The position numbers and the translations under genes were made by a program. A DNA stretch of 64,000 bases from Ruminiclostridium cellulolyticum H10 (GTDB taxonomy: Bacteria; Bacillota; Clostridia; Acetivibrionales; DSM-1351), in contig NC_011898.1 in the NCBI RefSeq assembly GCF_000022065.1, positions 3,475,501 to 3,539,500 on the forward strand, given 5' to 3'. Positions 33,557-43,408 of this stretch are shown here, in pieces; positions within the stretch are counted from its first letter, which is position 1; every line of letters begins with the position of its first letter. The notes beneath the pieces were generated by a model. It was not told where the DNA came from, did no database searches, and was given only the letters and a program-made list of their open reading frames with translations.

Positions 33557-34644
33557 TTAGAATTCAATCTTCTTAATACTTCTTGCAGAACCCTTAACAG
33601 GAATAAATCTTTCAAGTATTCTCAACTTGATTGTATCATCTGTGAATCCTGCTTCAGAACTTCTAGCAACTGTTATAGCATTTCTATCACAATATTTTAC
33701 CGCCTCTTTCATATTAGCTATGTAAAATACATTCTTGCCAACGGTAGCAGGAAGCATTGCATCTTCAACATGAACTATTGCGTGTCCATGGAAATATTCT
33801 ACACCATTTGCATCAACTGTAATAAGGTTTAAAGGTCTTTTCTGTGCATCTTTCCAGTTCTTTAGTTTTACATATCCACTTACATTAGTTATAGTAGTTA
33901 ATCCTGCTTTTACACTTGGAAGTGAACCATCAATTGCATTTTCAAGGTCAGTATAATCAACTGCACCTTCTATAACTGTTGCATTATCTGTAATAACCTT
34001 TAAAATCTTCGTATTTTCTTTAGCAGTTGCAATATTTGTAAAGTTCTTTTTAACCAAGTTTTCCATTTCAACTTCTGCATCTTCAACTGTTTCAGAAGTC
34101 AAAGACTGAATTAAACCTACCTTTGCACATTTAAATGGAACATCAGTACTTACAAATGTACCATCAACGATATCTGCTCCTTCTGCAACTTCAGCCATTT
34201 CATTTTGGTCTAGGTCTATTACAGGAATTGTACCTTCATTCTTTGTAACAGGAATAACGTCACATAATTGTTTTAGTGAACCATATCCTTTTTGTATTTC
34301 TATAACCTGATTTACAAACTGCTTTGGAATTACAGCAGAATTATCAACTGTTGTAATATTTGCTCTTTCCTCTGGTGTTGTATCTTTACCCATAACATGT
34401 TTTACTATTGCTCTAAATTCGTTAACTTTTTCTATATTATTTTTACCTCTTTCTTCATCATTTTTTTGATTTTTTAATGCTTCTCTTTCGTCTGTTTCTC
34501 TTTCTTCTGCAAGTTTCAACAATTCCTTTGACTGTCTGATTTCTTCCTTTAGTGCTTTTGCTCCATCACATCTCTAGCTTCAATTTTCTTTCCCATTTCC
34601 TCTGTCTTAGTTGTAATTTCACTTCTCAATTCATTTATGTTCAT
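33557..34644 (-). pseudogene. HK97-type major capsid protein gene, frameshifted
   Basis: The open part (33557-34522) encodes most of an HK97 major capsid protein: a charged delta-domain helix (EERETDEREALKNQKN) and the fold domain from about residue 60 on. The natural start is ATG 34644 (MNINELRSEITTKTEEMGKK, with GAAGG upstream), but that frame ends after 31 codons. Around 34566-34572 a single base appears to be missing (EARDV, then DGAKALKEEIRQSK in the next frame). Restoring one base joins them into a protein of about 360 residues. Either the gene is dead or the base was lost in sequencing. Confidence 0.8.
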
Positions 34645-34690
34645 AAATAAATACCTTCTTTCTTTAAAATTATAATTATAAAAAAACTTC

Positions 34691-35302
34691 TTATAATAGT
34701 TCGTTTCCTATTTTAAGAAGCTCCAAATCAGTTTTAAGTTCTGATAATTCCTTTTCCTGTTGAATTTTTAATTTCTCTTCAGTTACAATTTCTCTAGCCC
34801 TTGCAAATACATCTACCGAAGTGTCTTCATACTGTGGAATACATAATATTGAACCTTCGTATAATTCAACTTTCAATAATGTTCTAATGACAGTATTATC
34901 AACTGAATTATAATGTACATCTTCTTCTTTACAATAAAATCCGAATGAGCAGCCCTCGATAAGTCTTTGCCTTATTAACTCTATAGCATCTTTACCATAA
35001 GTAAGATTACTATTTATAGTTGCATTAAATCTCAATCCGATATTATCAATTTCAAGTAATAATGTACCTGTCTTTGTACTTGCTAAAGGCTTTGACCAAT
35101 CGTGATGATATAATAAAAATATATTATGTCCGTCAGATAATGTATCCTTAAATGCATTTCTATCAATTTGTTCCCAATATCCTTCCCACAATTCTGTTGG
35201 ACTATCAAATTTAGCTATGTAACCTGTTATTTCAACTGAATTATCATCGGTTATCTGTCTGATTTCATATTGGTCTATTTTTCTAAATTCCCTAGTTTCC
35301 AT
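34691..35302 (-). CDS. HK97-family prohead protease
   Basis: 203 residues of the U35 serine-protease family that matures the capsid. VEITGYIAKFDSPTEL, the catalytic-histidine region LLYHHDWSKPLAST and the serine region EGCSFGFYCKEEDV are all recognisable. A charged C-terminal coiled coil (about 165-203) may be scaffold-like. It overlaps portal by 11 bases. Confidence 0.9.
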   Translation of the reverse strand: METREFRKIDQYEIRQITDDNSVEITGYIAKFDSPTELWEGYWEQIDRNAFKDTLSDGHNIFLLYHHDWSKPLASTKTGTLLLEIDNIGLRFNATINSNLTYGKDAIELIRQRLIEGCSFGFYCKEEDVHYNSVDNTVIRTLLKVELYEGSILCIPQYEDTSVDVFARAREIVTEEKLKIQQEKELSELKTDLELLKIGNELL

Positions 35303-36539
35303 TTAAATTATCACCTCCCTCTCCTGATTTATTTTTTAGATAGCTTACATTACCGCTTAATAAATCTTTCAATAGAATTTGCCCGGAAGGCAGTGTGATA
35401 ATTGGTTCTCCACCTAATTTAGGAACACCAAGAATTCCCCTTGCGTAATCTAAATCATAAACCCCATTATTAACATAAGAATTAATAACTTCGGACTGGG
35501 TTTTACTATCAGTTCTAAGTAAGACATTTATGTTAAACCTTATCTTATAGCCCTGTTTTCTTTCTTTTTCAGTTAATAACTTCCAATCCATTTCCTGTTC
35601 TATGGCTTCAAAGATTATTAATAGGGTGTCAGAAAGAAATTTCAAATTATCCTGCTCCTCACTCTTGGCATTTTCTTTTACAAATCCTAACTTTGATAAA
35701 GGGACTCCCATCATACATGCAATTTCCTCTTTTGATAAACGACGAAGTTGCTCATATTGAGCATCTGCAAGGGACAGATTTAATGCATCAATTGAATATC
35801 CTGCCGGAACGGTAAATATCTTCCCATTGCTGCTGTAAATTCTATTAAATTTGTCCTGCATCTTCTTTATCTCTTTTTCATCTTTTATGTCTGATGAAAG
35901 CTGTACCACTACTTTGTTTGTCAATCCGTTTGTAAATAAGGTATTGAGATAATCTTGACTTTTTACAGATGTGTCCAAGCTTTCTGATAATATTTTTCGA
36001 GTAGCATTAGTCTTGATTCCATCCAGTGTAAAATCTCGTAATATTATTATATCTTTGTCAAAACAACTTCCAGTTTCACCCTCAACACATTCAAAATCAT
36101 ATAAAACCTTATTACTTTTAGTACCTTTTATTATCCCGGCGTTATCAATAGTTATTTGAGTTATTTTAACAGGATATAAACCTTCAATAGTGCCTTTTAC
36201 ATCCCTATTAATAAACAAACCGCTAATACCCTCATGCTTTGAAATTGCCACAAATGCTTTCATTGCATCAATTGATGACATATACGAATTAAATCGCAGC
36301 CTTAACTTATCAAATAAGTAATGATTCTTAGCTAAATCCTCACCTTTTTCAGACTCTAATTTAACTTGTAAACTACATTTTGCAACGCTTTTACTTATTA
36401 TTTTGATTGCACTATAATATGTACTTTCCTTTAAACTCCTATCATACGGTATAATTTCATAACCTTTTTCAAAGCTATAAATATCCTTCCAATCATTAAT
36501 AGGCGTATTCTCACGTTTTTCAATTTTATCAAATATCAT
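35292..36539 (-). CDS. HK97-family phage portal protein
   Basis: 415 residues. YYSAIKIISKSVAKCSLQV near the start, FVAISKHEGISGLFINRD, GIKTNATRKILSESL and RLSKEEIACMMGVPLSKLG are typical portal segments; the last is the conserved wing/crown region. It forms the dodecameric DNA gate of the head. Gene order terminase-portal-protease-capsid is canonical. Confidence 0.92.
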   Translation of the reverse strand: MIFDKIEKRENTPINDWKDIYSFEKGYEIIPYDRSLKESTYYSAIKIISKSVAKCSLQVKLESEKGEDLAKNHYLFDKLRLRFNSYMSSIDAMKAFVAISKHEGISGLFINRDVKGTIEGLYPVKITQITIDNAGIIKGTKSNKVLYDFECVEGETGSCFDKDIIILRDFTLDGIKTNATRKILSESLDTSVKSQDYLNTLFTNGLTNKVVVQLSSDIKDEKEIKKMQDKFNRIYSSNGKIFTVPAGYSIDALNLSLADAQYEQLRRLSKEEIACMMGVPLSKLGFVKENAKSEEQDNLKFLSDTLLIIFEAIEQEMDWKLLTEKERKQGYKIRFNINVLLRTDSKTQSEVINSYVNNGVYDLDYARGILGVPKLGGEPIITLPSGQILLKDLLSGNVSYLKNKSGEGGDNLNGN

Positions 36540-36550
36540 TGTTCTTCACC

Positions 36551-36754
36551 TCATTTCCCGTTAAATTTATATAGGAATATACTATAAGCGACTAAGATGA
36601 ATCCTGAAAAGTATAATCCTAAATACAAATTCACTAGGAAATTGGTAAAAATAATGATAAAAAGACCAATAAAAAAGACCGTTTCAATAAGAAAAAACTT
36701 ACCAGAAACCGTCTTGTTAATGATTTTATTCAGTTTTTCCTTCAATTTTATCAC
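36551..36754 (-). CDS. Small two-helix membrane protein in the head operon
   Basis: 67 residues with two hydrophobic helices (about 22-42 and 44-60) and lysine-rich ends. It fits exactly between terminase and portal. Function unknown; small hydrophobic proteins sometimes occur here. Confidence 0.55.
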   Translation of the reverse strand: MIKLKEKLNKIINKTVSGKFFLIETVFFIGLFIIIFTNFLVNLYLGLYFSGFILVAYSIFLYKFNGK

Positions 36755-36757
36755 CTC

Positions 36758-38425
36758 TTACCAATCCGTCTTCTCTAATTCTTGCATTGCATTGTAATGT
36801 CCAATGCCGTTTTCTTCAATTGCCAATAGTAACCCCATTAACATTGCAATAATACCGTCAATTACGAACTTTGATTTCTTTTTACTATACTTAACATCCA
36901 TGTTCTCGTTGTAACAAGCAATACAATTTTTAGCCATGAAATGTAAAACATCATTATTGGCAATTATTAATTTTTTATCAATTAATAAATTCTCAAAATC
37001 TCTTATTGCTCCTGTCATAGTTCCAGTTCCTTGACCAAGTGGAACAACATTCCATACATCTTCAAGCCTATTCATTATAGTTGGTGAACCAAATCTATCA
37101 AATCCTATTTCTTGAATATCAAATTCTTTGTCTAGTTCATGTATTTTTTCTAATACATCTTCAAAGCTGACATATCTACCTTTAGTAGATAATAAGAATT
37201 TTTGTCTAACCCATGTACTATATGGATTTTTATCTTTTTCTTCCCTTTCAATTAAAGTCTCTTTTGCTGTAAATAAGTATGGGACAACAATATATTTTTG
37301 TGTGTCTTCATTGAAGAATATCAAAACAAAAGCAGTTATATCATGTTGAGAACTTAAATCCAGACCGCCCCAACACTTGCATCCTTTAAGTTCATCAATA
37401 TTTATATCCTTAACACATTCATACCATAAGTCCATATTTATTGCGTTTTTAATATGGTCTGTTGCTACATGTTGATTTAAAAACATTCTACGGAACATAT
37501 TTTCTTGAAGTGGCATTAACTTAACTCTGTTTGCTAAATTGATAATATCATCGGGTTTTCTAAAATCTCCGAGGGCGGGATTAGCTTTAAACCATTGATT
37601 GTAATCATCAACCTCACAATTTGGTTCAGCTTCATATATCTTATAATAAAAAGTTTTATCTTTTTCCATACTATCGTCTTCCTCCAGTTTCTTACACATC
37701 GTATATAATTGCATTTCTAAATTATTAGGGTCTTCTCCCGATGAAGAAGTAGTAATGGTAAATGTCAGTGGGTCATCCCATATGCCAGAACCAGTTTTTA
37801 ATTTTCCATAGATTTCATCTCTTGCATATTCGTGAATTTCATCCAAAGCACAAGAATAAACAGCATATGAATCGGCACCCCCACCATCGTTAGAAAGTAC
37901 AATTAATTTATTTTTATTATCTTTTCTAATGATTGTTTTTGTACTGTCAAGAATTTTGCATTTTTTACGAAGTGCCTTATTACCTTCAACAAAGGTTTTA
38001 AATGTATTGTATAATTCTGTAGCTTGCTTCGTCGTATTACCTGTAATAATAAATAATGCACCAAATATTTTTTTTTGACAGAAAAATAAGTACGAAAGGA
38101 TAATCCCGATTAAAAAGCTCTTACTGTTCTTTCTGTCTATGTTTATGTGTCCTTCTCGAAATTTTCTGAGATTAGTACTCCTGTCTTTAACACATAATAT
38201 TTCTGTTATAATTTCAAACTGAAATTTAAGAATTATAAATCGTCTTGATGTGCCTTTATCATTTTTTAATAGACTGATATATTTAAAGATTTTTCTAGCT
38301 TCGTTTACGTCATAATAATAATTTTCATCATCCCATTTTTCCTGCATACCTATAAGAAATGGTTCTAAATCTAATGTCTGTTTTATTTTATTTTCTTCAA
38401 GTAACTTTTTTAATATAGGGTTCAT
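36758..38425 (-). CDS. Terminase large subunit
   Basis: 555 residues. ATPase motifs: Walker-A-like INIDRKNSKSFL (about 96-107), Walker B with catalytic acid SCALDEIHEYA; the C-terminal RuvC-like nuclease starts near CWGGLDLSSQHDITAF, with further acidic residues at EIGFDRFGSP and FVIDGIIAML. It packages DNA through the portal. ATG 38425 lies only four bases from an IS481-family copy, so its native upstream region (normally the small terminase) is gone and no phage ribosome site remains. Confidence 0.9.
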   Translation of the reverse strand: MNPILKKLLEENKIKQTLDLEPFLIGMQEKWDDENYYYDVNEARKIFKYISLLKNDKGTSRRFIILKFQFEIITEILCVKDRSTNLRKFREGHINIDRKNSKSFLIGIILSYLFFCQKKIFGALFIITGNTTKQATELYNTFKTFVEGNKALRKKCKILDSTKTIIRKDNKNKLIVLSNDGGGADSYAVYSCALDEIHEYARDEIYGKLKTGSGIWDDPLTFTITTSSSGEDPNNLEMQLYTMCKKLEEDDSMEKDKTFYYKIYEAEPNCEVDDYNQWFKANPALGDFRKPDDIINLANRVKLMPLQENMFRRMFLNQHVATDHIKNAINMDLWYECVKDINIDELKGCKCWGGLDLSSQHDITAFVLIFFNEDTQKYIVVPYLFTAKETLIEREEKDKNPYSTWVRQKFLLSTKGRYVSFEDVLEKIHELDKEFDIQEIGFDRFGSPTIMNRLEDVWNVVPLGQGTGTMTGAIRDFENLLIDKKLIIANNDVLHFMAKNCIACYNENMDVKYSKKKSKFVIDGIIAMLMGLLLAIEENGIGHYNAMQELEKTDW

Positions 38426-38429
38426 TATG

Positions 38430-39722
38430 TGTCCTGAACGGTACTTGGGTTGACACTCCTCTGGGAAATATTAAGTTTTGTTTATTCGGCACTTCCAATA
38501 TGGAGGTGCCTTTCTATGTCAAACCGGCGCCTGGTCTGATATCTTTTTTGCCCTCATCGCCGGGCGGGCTAGACCCTACAAATTAACTCGCAGGATCATT
38601 CAGGAGCTTCTCTCGGGCAAGAGGCAAGCTGTCAAGAAATGTCTGCATCGGCGTCTTGCCTTTACACCTTTTCCCCTGATGTGTTCGCTCTTCGTTGTAT
38701 TCCAGCATATAAAAATCCAAATCCTCCTGCATTTGTTCAACTGATTTATACATTGTCCTTCGGAATGCGGGTTTATAAAATTCATTCAGAATTGTTTGGT
38801 TAAAACGCTCGCATATACCGTTTGTTTGAGGGCTTTTAGCCTTTGTCATTGTGTGCTCAATGTCGTTCATCTGCAGAAATAACTCATACAAGTGTTTCTC
38901 AGGTGCTCCACAGTACTCCGTTCCTCTGTCTGTGAGTACTCTCATTATCGGTATCATATGATTCTCAAAGAACGGTAAGACTCTGTCATTTAATATATCT
39001 GCTGCTGTTACTGGTACCTTGGCTGTATATAATTTTGCGAATCCCACTGCCGAATAAGTATCTATGGCAGTTTGCTGATATATACGTCCAACACCTTTGA
39101 TATAGCCCACATAGAAAGTGTCCTGTGCCAGCAAATATCCCGGGTGCTGGGTATCTATCTCGTCTATGGATATATTCTTTTCCTGCTGTGCCTTTTCCAG
39201 AGCAGCGAGCTGATCTTCAGTGTAAAGTATGCCTTCCTTGGCAGCCTTTTCTTCAAGCTTTTTGAGTCTCTTGTCAAAGGTTTCTATATTATATCTCTGC
39301 CAGATTGATCTTACCCCTCCGGCTGATACAAGAACTCCTTGTTTTCTCAGTTCGTTACTTGCCCTGAGCTGCCCGTATGCCGGCTTTTCATATGCTATTC
39401 TTAATACGGCTTCCTCAGTTTCTGGAGCAACCCTGTTTTTCATACAAGGCTTTCTTCTGGTCTTGTCCTTTAATCCTTCCAGACCATTTTCCTCGTAAGC
39501 TTTCTTAATATCATAGAAGTGCTGTCTGCTGACTCCATGAATTTTACATGCTTCACTTACGTTTTGAAGATATTCGGCCAACTCAATCAGGCTCATTTTG
39601 TTTTTAACTATACGATCTTGTGCTGTCATAATTGAAATCTCCTCCTACAATTTAATTATTGTCCAGAGGAGATATTGCCCAACATTATTCAGATACTGTC
39701 AAGTGAAGTCAATTCTCTAGCA
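38430..39722 (-). mobile_element. IS481-family element, copy 1 (no target duplication)
   Basis: 1,293 bp, ends TGTCCTGAACGG and TCTCTAGCA. Coding content is the same as in copies 2 and 3. Flanks are CATTATG (left) and GTTATAG (right), which do not match, unlike the 7-bp duplications of the other two copies. It joins the terminase start to the end of the polymerase-like gene, so it probably marks a deletion between two former copies. Confidence 0.92.
38583..39629 (-). CDS. IS481-family DDE transposase (copy 1)
   Basis: 348 residues. N-terminal helix-turn-helix (about 15-60, CKIHGVSRQHFYDIKKAYEE), then an rve core with the DDE triad in LAQDTFYVG, RVLTDRGTEYCG and NGICERFNQT. The amino-acid sequence is the same as at 51164 and 54665, which indicates recent spread. 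Confidence 0.93.
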   Translation of the reverse strand: MTAQDRIVKNKMSLIELAEYLQNVSEACKIHGVSRQHFYDIKKAYEENGLEGLKDKTRRKPCMKNRVAPETEEAVLRIAYEKPAYGQLRASNELRKQGVLVSAGGVRSIWQRYNIETFDKRLKKLEEKAAKEGILYTEDQLAALEKAQQEKNISIDEIDTQHPGYLLAQDTFYVGYIKGVGRIYQQTAIDTYSAVGFAKLYTAKVPVTAADILNDRVLPFFENHMIPIMRVLTDRGTEYCGAPEKHLYELFLQMNDIEHTMTKAKSPQTNGICERFNQTILNEFYKPAFRRTMYKSVEQMQEDLDFYMLEYNEERTHQGKRCKGKTPMQTFLDSLPLAREKLLNDPAS

Positions 39723-41909
39723 GTTATAGATATTACTTAGTATCAATGCTCCGACATTAGTAACTTCACCTATTAATCTCTGGCTCTGTGATAATTTCGT
39801 GTCAATATGTGACATCCCAGTATTATTAATTGGATATGTTGTCTTTTCCATTCCGATACTCTTATCATCCTTCTCTACAGGAAAATATTTACCGATTACT
39901 TTAGCCTTAATTTCGCTCTGCAATGTGCCGAAATCAAAAATAACGGCACTATCTGAATCATAGTCGCAAGAATTTAAAATAGCCTGAATTGGGTATTTTA
40001 TTGCATTGCATACTACAATGTTTTTACTTAGCTTGAAATAATCCTTGAGCAGCTGCACATCTGTCTTTAGTATTCCAACATTAATATTTGATGGCGAATT
40101 GTGGGGGTTGCGGAACATACAATATTCCTTACCATGTTCCAAAAATAAGGTCGTATAAATTTCATTATCTTCAAGTACATCTTTATAACTTTCATCAATA
40201 ATACCATCTACTACAGGTAAATCACCAACAGCATGTTTGAGTAAACATAACGGATTCCCAAGCAAAATGCAATAGTCCCCTTTTTGTCTTAGTTTGGCAC
40301 TCTTTACATATTTACCATACCTACTGATTTCATCAGTCCTATAATCCTTAAACATACCTGTTTTCTCAACTAAGTTATTATGTTTATATAGGTCTATCAT
40401 CATATTGTTGTAATTCATTACGTTTGCTTCTGATTGCAAGTATTTAATGTAAGATTCCGTATTGTTTTTTAGGTCAGATATGTAGCCTTTTTCGATTTCA
40501 AGTAAAGATTGTATGTTGTCAGGCGATAAATCAATTGACCCTATCATTTGATAAGACATCTGTTGCAGAATATTACCATCTTTATCGTAGCCACGCTTAC
40601 TCTCTTTTTCATGCTTGACAACAGCAAAAATACATTCTTCTCCCTGCACCTTTTGTTGCCAATACTTGTACATATCCTCATCAGAACCAATTAGTTTGCT
40701 AAATTTCAATGCTTTGAGAGAGGTAGGGCAAAAGATGATTTTTATATCCTTTGCAAAAACTCTATTTTGGAACATATCTAGTATCTGCCAGTCCTCATAC
40801 TCTATACCCTTTATATTCTTTTTATGATACTCTATTAAATATTTTTGGATATAGGTAGCAAATCCTGCGGATTTAAACATATGCTGTCGTAGTAGTAACA
40901 TTGATTCATTTTCTTTAAAATAATCTGATTCAGCATCTAACAAACACTCTCCGTCAAACAATGATGATTCTATTTCCCAATTTTCTTCTACTTCTGAATA
41001 TAGATGCCCAGTAGTACTATCTTTCTTAGTAACATTACATTTAGTAGTAAATACAGATTTGACATCACTGACAATTAACATTGATTTTGTAGGAATAGTA
41101 ATAAATCTTTCCGCTGAGCTTCCTACTAAAAATTCGTAACTTAACAATGCAGGAAAATCTATTTTACTGTCCTTATTAATAGGTAATTTCATTCGCATCC
41201 AATCTAAGATTGGCTTTTTCAATGATTGTTTAATAAATAGTACATTCCCCGTCCTACTCTTTGAGCTACTTCTCCCCAGGACACAATATGTAGTATTGAC
41301 AGTTTTTCTTTCTTGTCCTCTTTTTTTAATAGTCTTTGTAAGTGTAAATCCATCCTCATATAGAATAGTTCTAATATTTTTATTGTTATCACTAACCTCA
41401 ATATTCTTAATTTCATTCCAACTTTCAGGATGTTCTACCATATCCTCTTTGATAAAAGAAACGAATTCAGTTAAAGAAATTATATATGCCATAGTATTAT
41501 AAGATTTCTTTTGAGTTTTCTTAATTTTCTTTTTCTTAAAGAAATCTTTAACTTTATACTTATTGGCAATATCTACTCCTTCAGATATCATCAAAGAATT
41601 TAACTTTTCAAATTCATCTTGAGGCATTGCCTTATCCATCAATTCAATAATCTTATTATTGGTGTCCTTTATAATCTCATCTGCACACTTAACCTTTTTG
41701 TCAAAGCTTACATTAATAATGTCATCAGTAATATATTTCTTGCCATTCTTCTTCTCTTGGATTACCATTCCCTCAGAGATTAGTTTTTGTGAGAGTAAAC
41801 TAAAAGGTAACATTCCAACATATTTTTCCTGTAAATCTTGACTTCTATATATATTGCTATAAATATCACTTGCTTCCAGACTTCTAATGTATATATTTTT
41901 ATTTTCCAT
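39717..41909 (-). CDS. RdRP/YonO-like (double-psi barrel) RNA-polymerase-type protein, 3'-truncated
   Basis: About 730 residues from ATG 41909 (GGAGGAG upstream). The C-terminal third resembles cores of single-subunit RNA polymerases of the YonO/eukaryotic-RdRP clan: LLGNPLCLL, then YCMFRNPHNSPSNI (compare the RxPxxxPGDI block), then NSCDYDSDSAVIFD, an aspartate triad D649-x-D651-x-D653 like the metal-binding DxDGD loop. The N-terminal half is Lys/Glu-rich and unassigned. The gene ends where IS481 copy 1 begins: TGCTAG of the IS supplies the last Cys and stop codon, 71 residues after the triad. Relatives run on much further, so the bridge-helix/trigger-loop part is probably missing. Family assignment is from motifs alone. 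Confidence 0.55.
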   Translation of the reverse strand: MENKNIYIRSLEASDIYSNIYRSQDLQEKYVGMLPFSLLSQKLISEGMVIQEKKNGKKYITDDIINVSFDKKVKCADEIIKDTNNKIIELMDKAMPQDEFEKLNSLMISEGVDIANKYKVKDFFKKKKIKKTQKKSYNTMAYIISLTEFVSFIKEDMVEHPESWNEIKNIEVSDNNKNIRTILYEDGFTLTKTIKKRGQERKTVNTTYCVLGRSSSKSRTGNVLFIKQSLKKPILDWMRMKLPINKDSKIDFPALLSYEFLVGSSAERFITIPTKSMLIVSDVKSVFTTKCNVTKKDSTTGHLYSEVEENWEIESSLFDGECLLDAESDYFKENESMLLLRQHMFKSAGFATYIQKYLIEYHKKNIKGIEYEDWQILDMFQNRVFAKDIKIIFCPTSLKALKFSKLIGSDEDMYKYWQQKVQGEECIFAVVKHEKESKRGYDKDGNILQQMSYQMIGSIDLSPDNIQSLLEIEKGYISDLKNNTESYIKYLQSEANVMNYNNMMIDLYKHNNLVEKTGMFKDYRTDEISRYGKYVKSAKLRQKGDYCILLGNPLCLLKHAVGDLPVVDGIIDESYKDVLEDNEIYTTLFLEHGKEYCMFRNPHNSPSNINVGILKTDVQLLKDYFKLSKNIVVCNAIKYPIQAILNSCDYDSDSAVIFDFGTLQSEIKAKVIGKYFPVEKDDKSIGMEKTTYPINNTGMSHIDTKLSQSQRLIGEVTNVGALILSNIYNC

Positions 41910-41995
41910 GAAATTCATCTCCTCCATTTTATCACACGATTGTTAATAATGTTTTCTGCCGGTTGGCAGGGGTGAAGTAATATCACCCCCTGTGG

Positions 41996-43393
41996 TTATA
42001 GCCCCGAAGCTTTGTCTTTAAAATAATCCAAACTTTCATTATCCATTTGGTCATCAATTAGATCATCACTATCAAATCCTTCTGGGTCTTGTTTAGAACG
42101 AATATGCTTTGTAAGGCTAGACTTTTTCTGTGTTGAAATATTGATTCTACCTCTAGACTTAACTTTTATGATTTCATCTTCAGTAGGCATTTCGATTATT
42201 TCCTCTATTGGATACTCAAACATTGTATAATCTTCCATTGGGTTGCTTTCTCCCCAGGTATTATTAACATTATCTGTAGCATCCTGTATAGTCTCTTCAT
42301 CTTCATAAGCTCTATCTGCTTTAGCTTCATAACCCATTTCCTCATATACTTCAGAGAGTTTTTTATCAGGATTATCTTTTTTCAACTTTTCTTCTTCCAG
42401 TTTGCGAACATCAACATTATCATCATATTGCCATTTTTCTCTCTGGCGTTTTAGTTTTAATAGTTCTTTCTTTTGTGATTGAGTTAAAGATTTTCCATCA
42501 GATTGTAACTTCTCAAGCATATGGATTTTTTGAGTAATTGACCTCTTTTCATCAGCAGAGACTTCTTTCACCTTAGAAATGAAACTCCATCCGTCTTTGC
42601 GTTTATTACTCTTATACTGACTGATACTATTTTCAAGTTCAATTTCCCAACCAGGTCGAAATAAAGTATATGTAAAATTAGCTTTTCTTCTTATTGGTTT
42701 CTGACCTTCTAACTTGAATATCATATCTCCTGCACAATCTTTTCTAATTAAATCCATTTCTTCTAAAGTAGTAATATATAATGCCAAAGTCTTATCAGAC
42801 TCTATAAAAATATCTTCTTTTATAGTTTCATATGTTGGATAGCATACTTCAGGAACTCTCTCAGAAATATGAATATCTGATGAACTTCTTTTCATTCTGC
42901 TTTTCAGATTACAAAACAAGTTTAATAAATTATATTTGTTTAAATCTCCTGAATAATTTATTAACTTATTCCATTCTGAATCATTGAGCTGAAAATAATT
43001 TTGAACCTGTCCATTTTCATTGTATTCGTAGATGTTTAATTTGAAAACAATATAGTCATCAAAATTCAAATTATTTATGTCATTGCATGGAATGTTATTT
43101 ATAGAGATAATTTCTATTAATTTATCCTTAACCAAAGCTGATATAAACTCATTGAGATATTTTCTCTCACGATAAATATTTTTATCAATGCCAAGAGTTT
43201 TTAATAAAAAATTTATACTTATATTTACCTGAGACTTTTTGTTTTGTAGCATAAGCATCTGTCTTATGTATGCTAACGATTTTCTACCATATAACTGAAT
43301 ATAACTGTTTATGGTAGTACTATTTTGAACAACTATATTAGGTATCATAATATAGCTATCTTCTAAAACTATTTTATTACTATTTTCTTCCAA
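41996..43393 (-). CDS. Replication-initiator-like winged-helix protein
   Basis: About 465 residues. The N-terminal 200 (YGRKSLAYIRQMLMLQNKK, LLKTLGIDKNIYRERKYLNEFI, VKDKLIEII) have the helical, wing-bearing look of plasmid or phage Rep proteins. The middle is Lys/Arg-rich coiled coil (KRSITQKIHMLEKLQSDG) and the last 100 residues are acidic and probably disordered. GGGAGG at about 43401-43406 is spaced for TTG 43393. It lies upstream of the polymerase-like gene in the same operon and downstream of an iteron-like tract. The Rep role is inferred. Confidence 0.5.
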   Translation of the reverse strand: MEENSNKIVLEDSYIMIPNIVVQNSTTINSYIQLYGRKSLAYIRQMLMLQNKKSQVNISINFLLKTLGIDKNIYRERKYLNEFISALVKDKLIEIISINNIPCNDINNLNFDDYIVFKLNIYEYNENGQVQNYFQLNDSEWNKLINYSGDLNKYNLLNLFCNLKSRMKRSSSDIHISERVPEVCYPTYETIKEDIFIESDKTLALYITTLEEMDLIRKDCAGDMIFKLEGQKPIRRKANFTYTLFRPGWEIELENSISQYKSNKRKDGWSFISKVKEVSADEKRSITQKIHMLEKLQSDGKSLTQSQKKELLKLKRQREKWQYDDNVDVRKLEEEKLKKDNPDKKLSEVYEEMGYEAKADRAYEDEETIQDATDNVNNTWGESNPMEDYTMFEYPIEEIIEMPTEDEIIKVKSRGRINISTQKKSSLTKHIRSKQDPEGFDSDDLIDDQMDNESLDYFKDKASGL

Positions 43394-43408
43394 ATTGTAT
43401 CCTCCCAT

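Noticed and set aside
34522-34644. Programmed frameshift in the capsid gene
   Set aside because: No slippery heptamer or stimulatory structure is seen at the junction; a plain one-base loss is simpler, especially in an element with other lesions.
39072-39308. Frames antisense to IS481 transposases (repeated at 51653 and 54986)
   Set aside because: Exact shadows of the transposase coding strand, with no ribosome sites.
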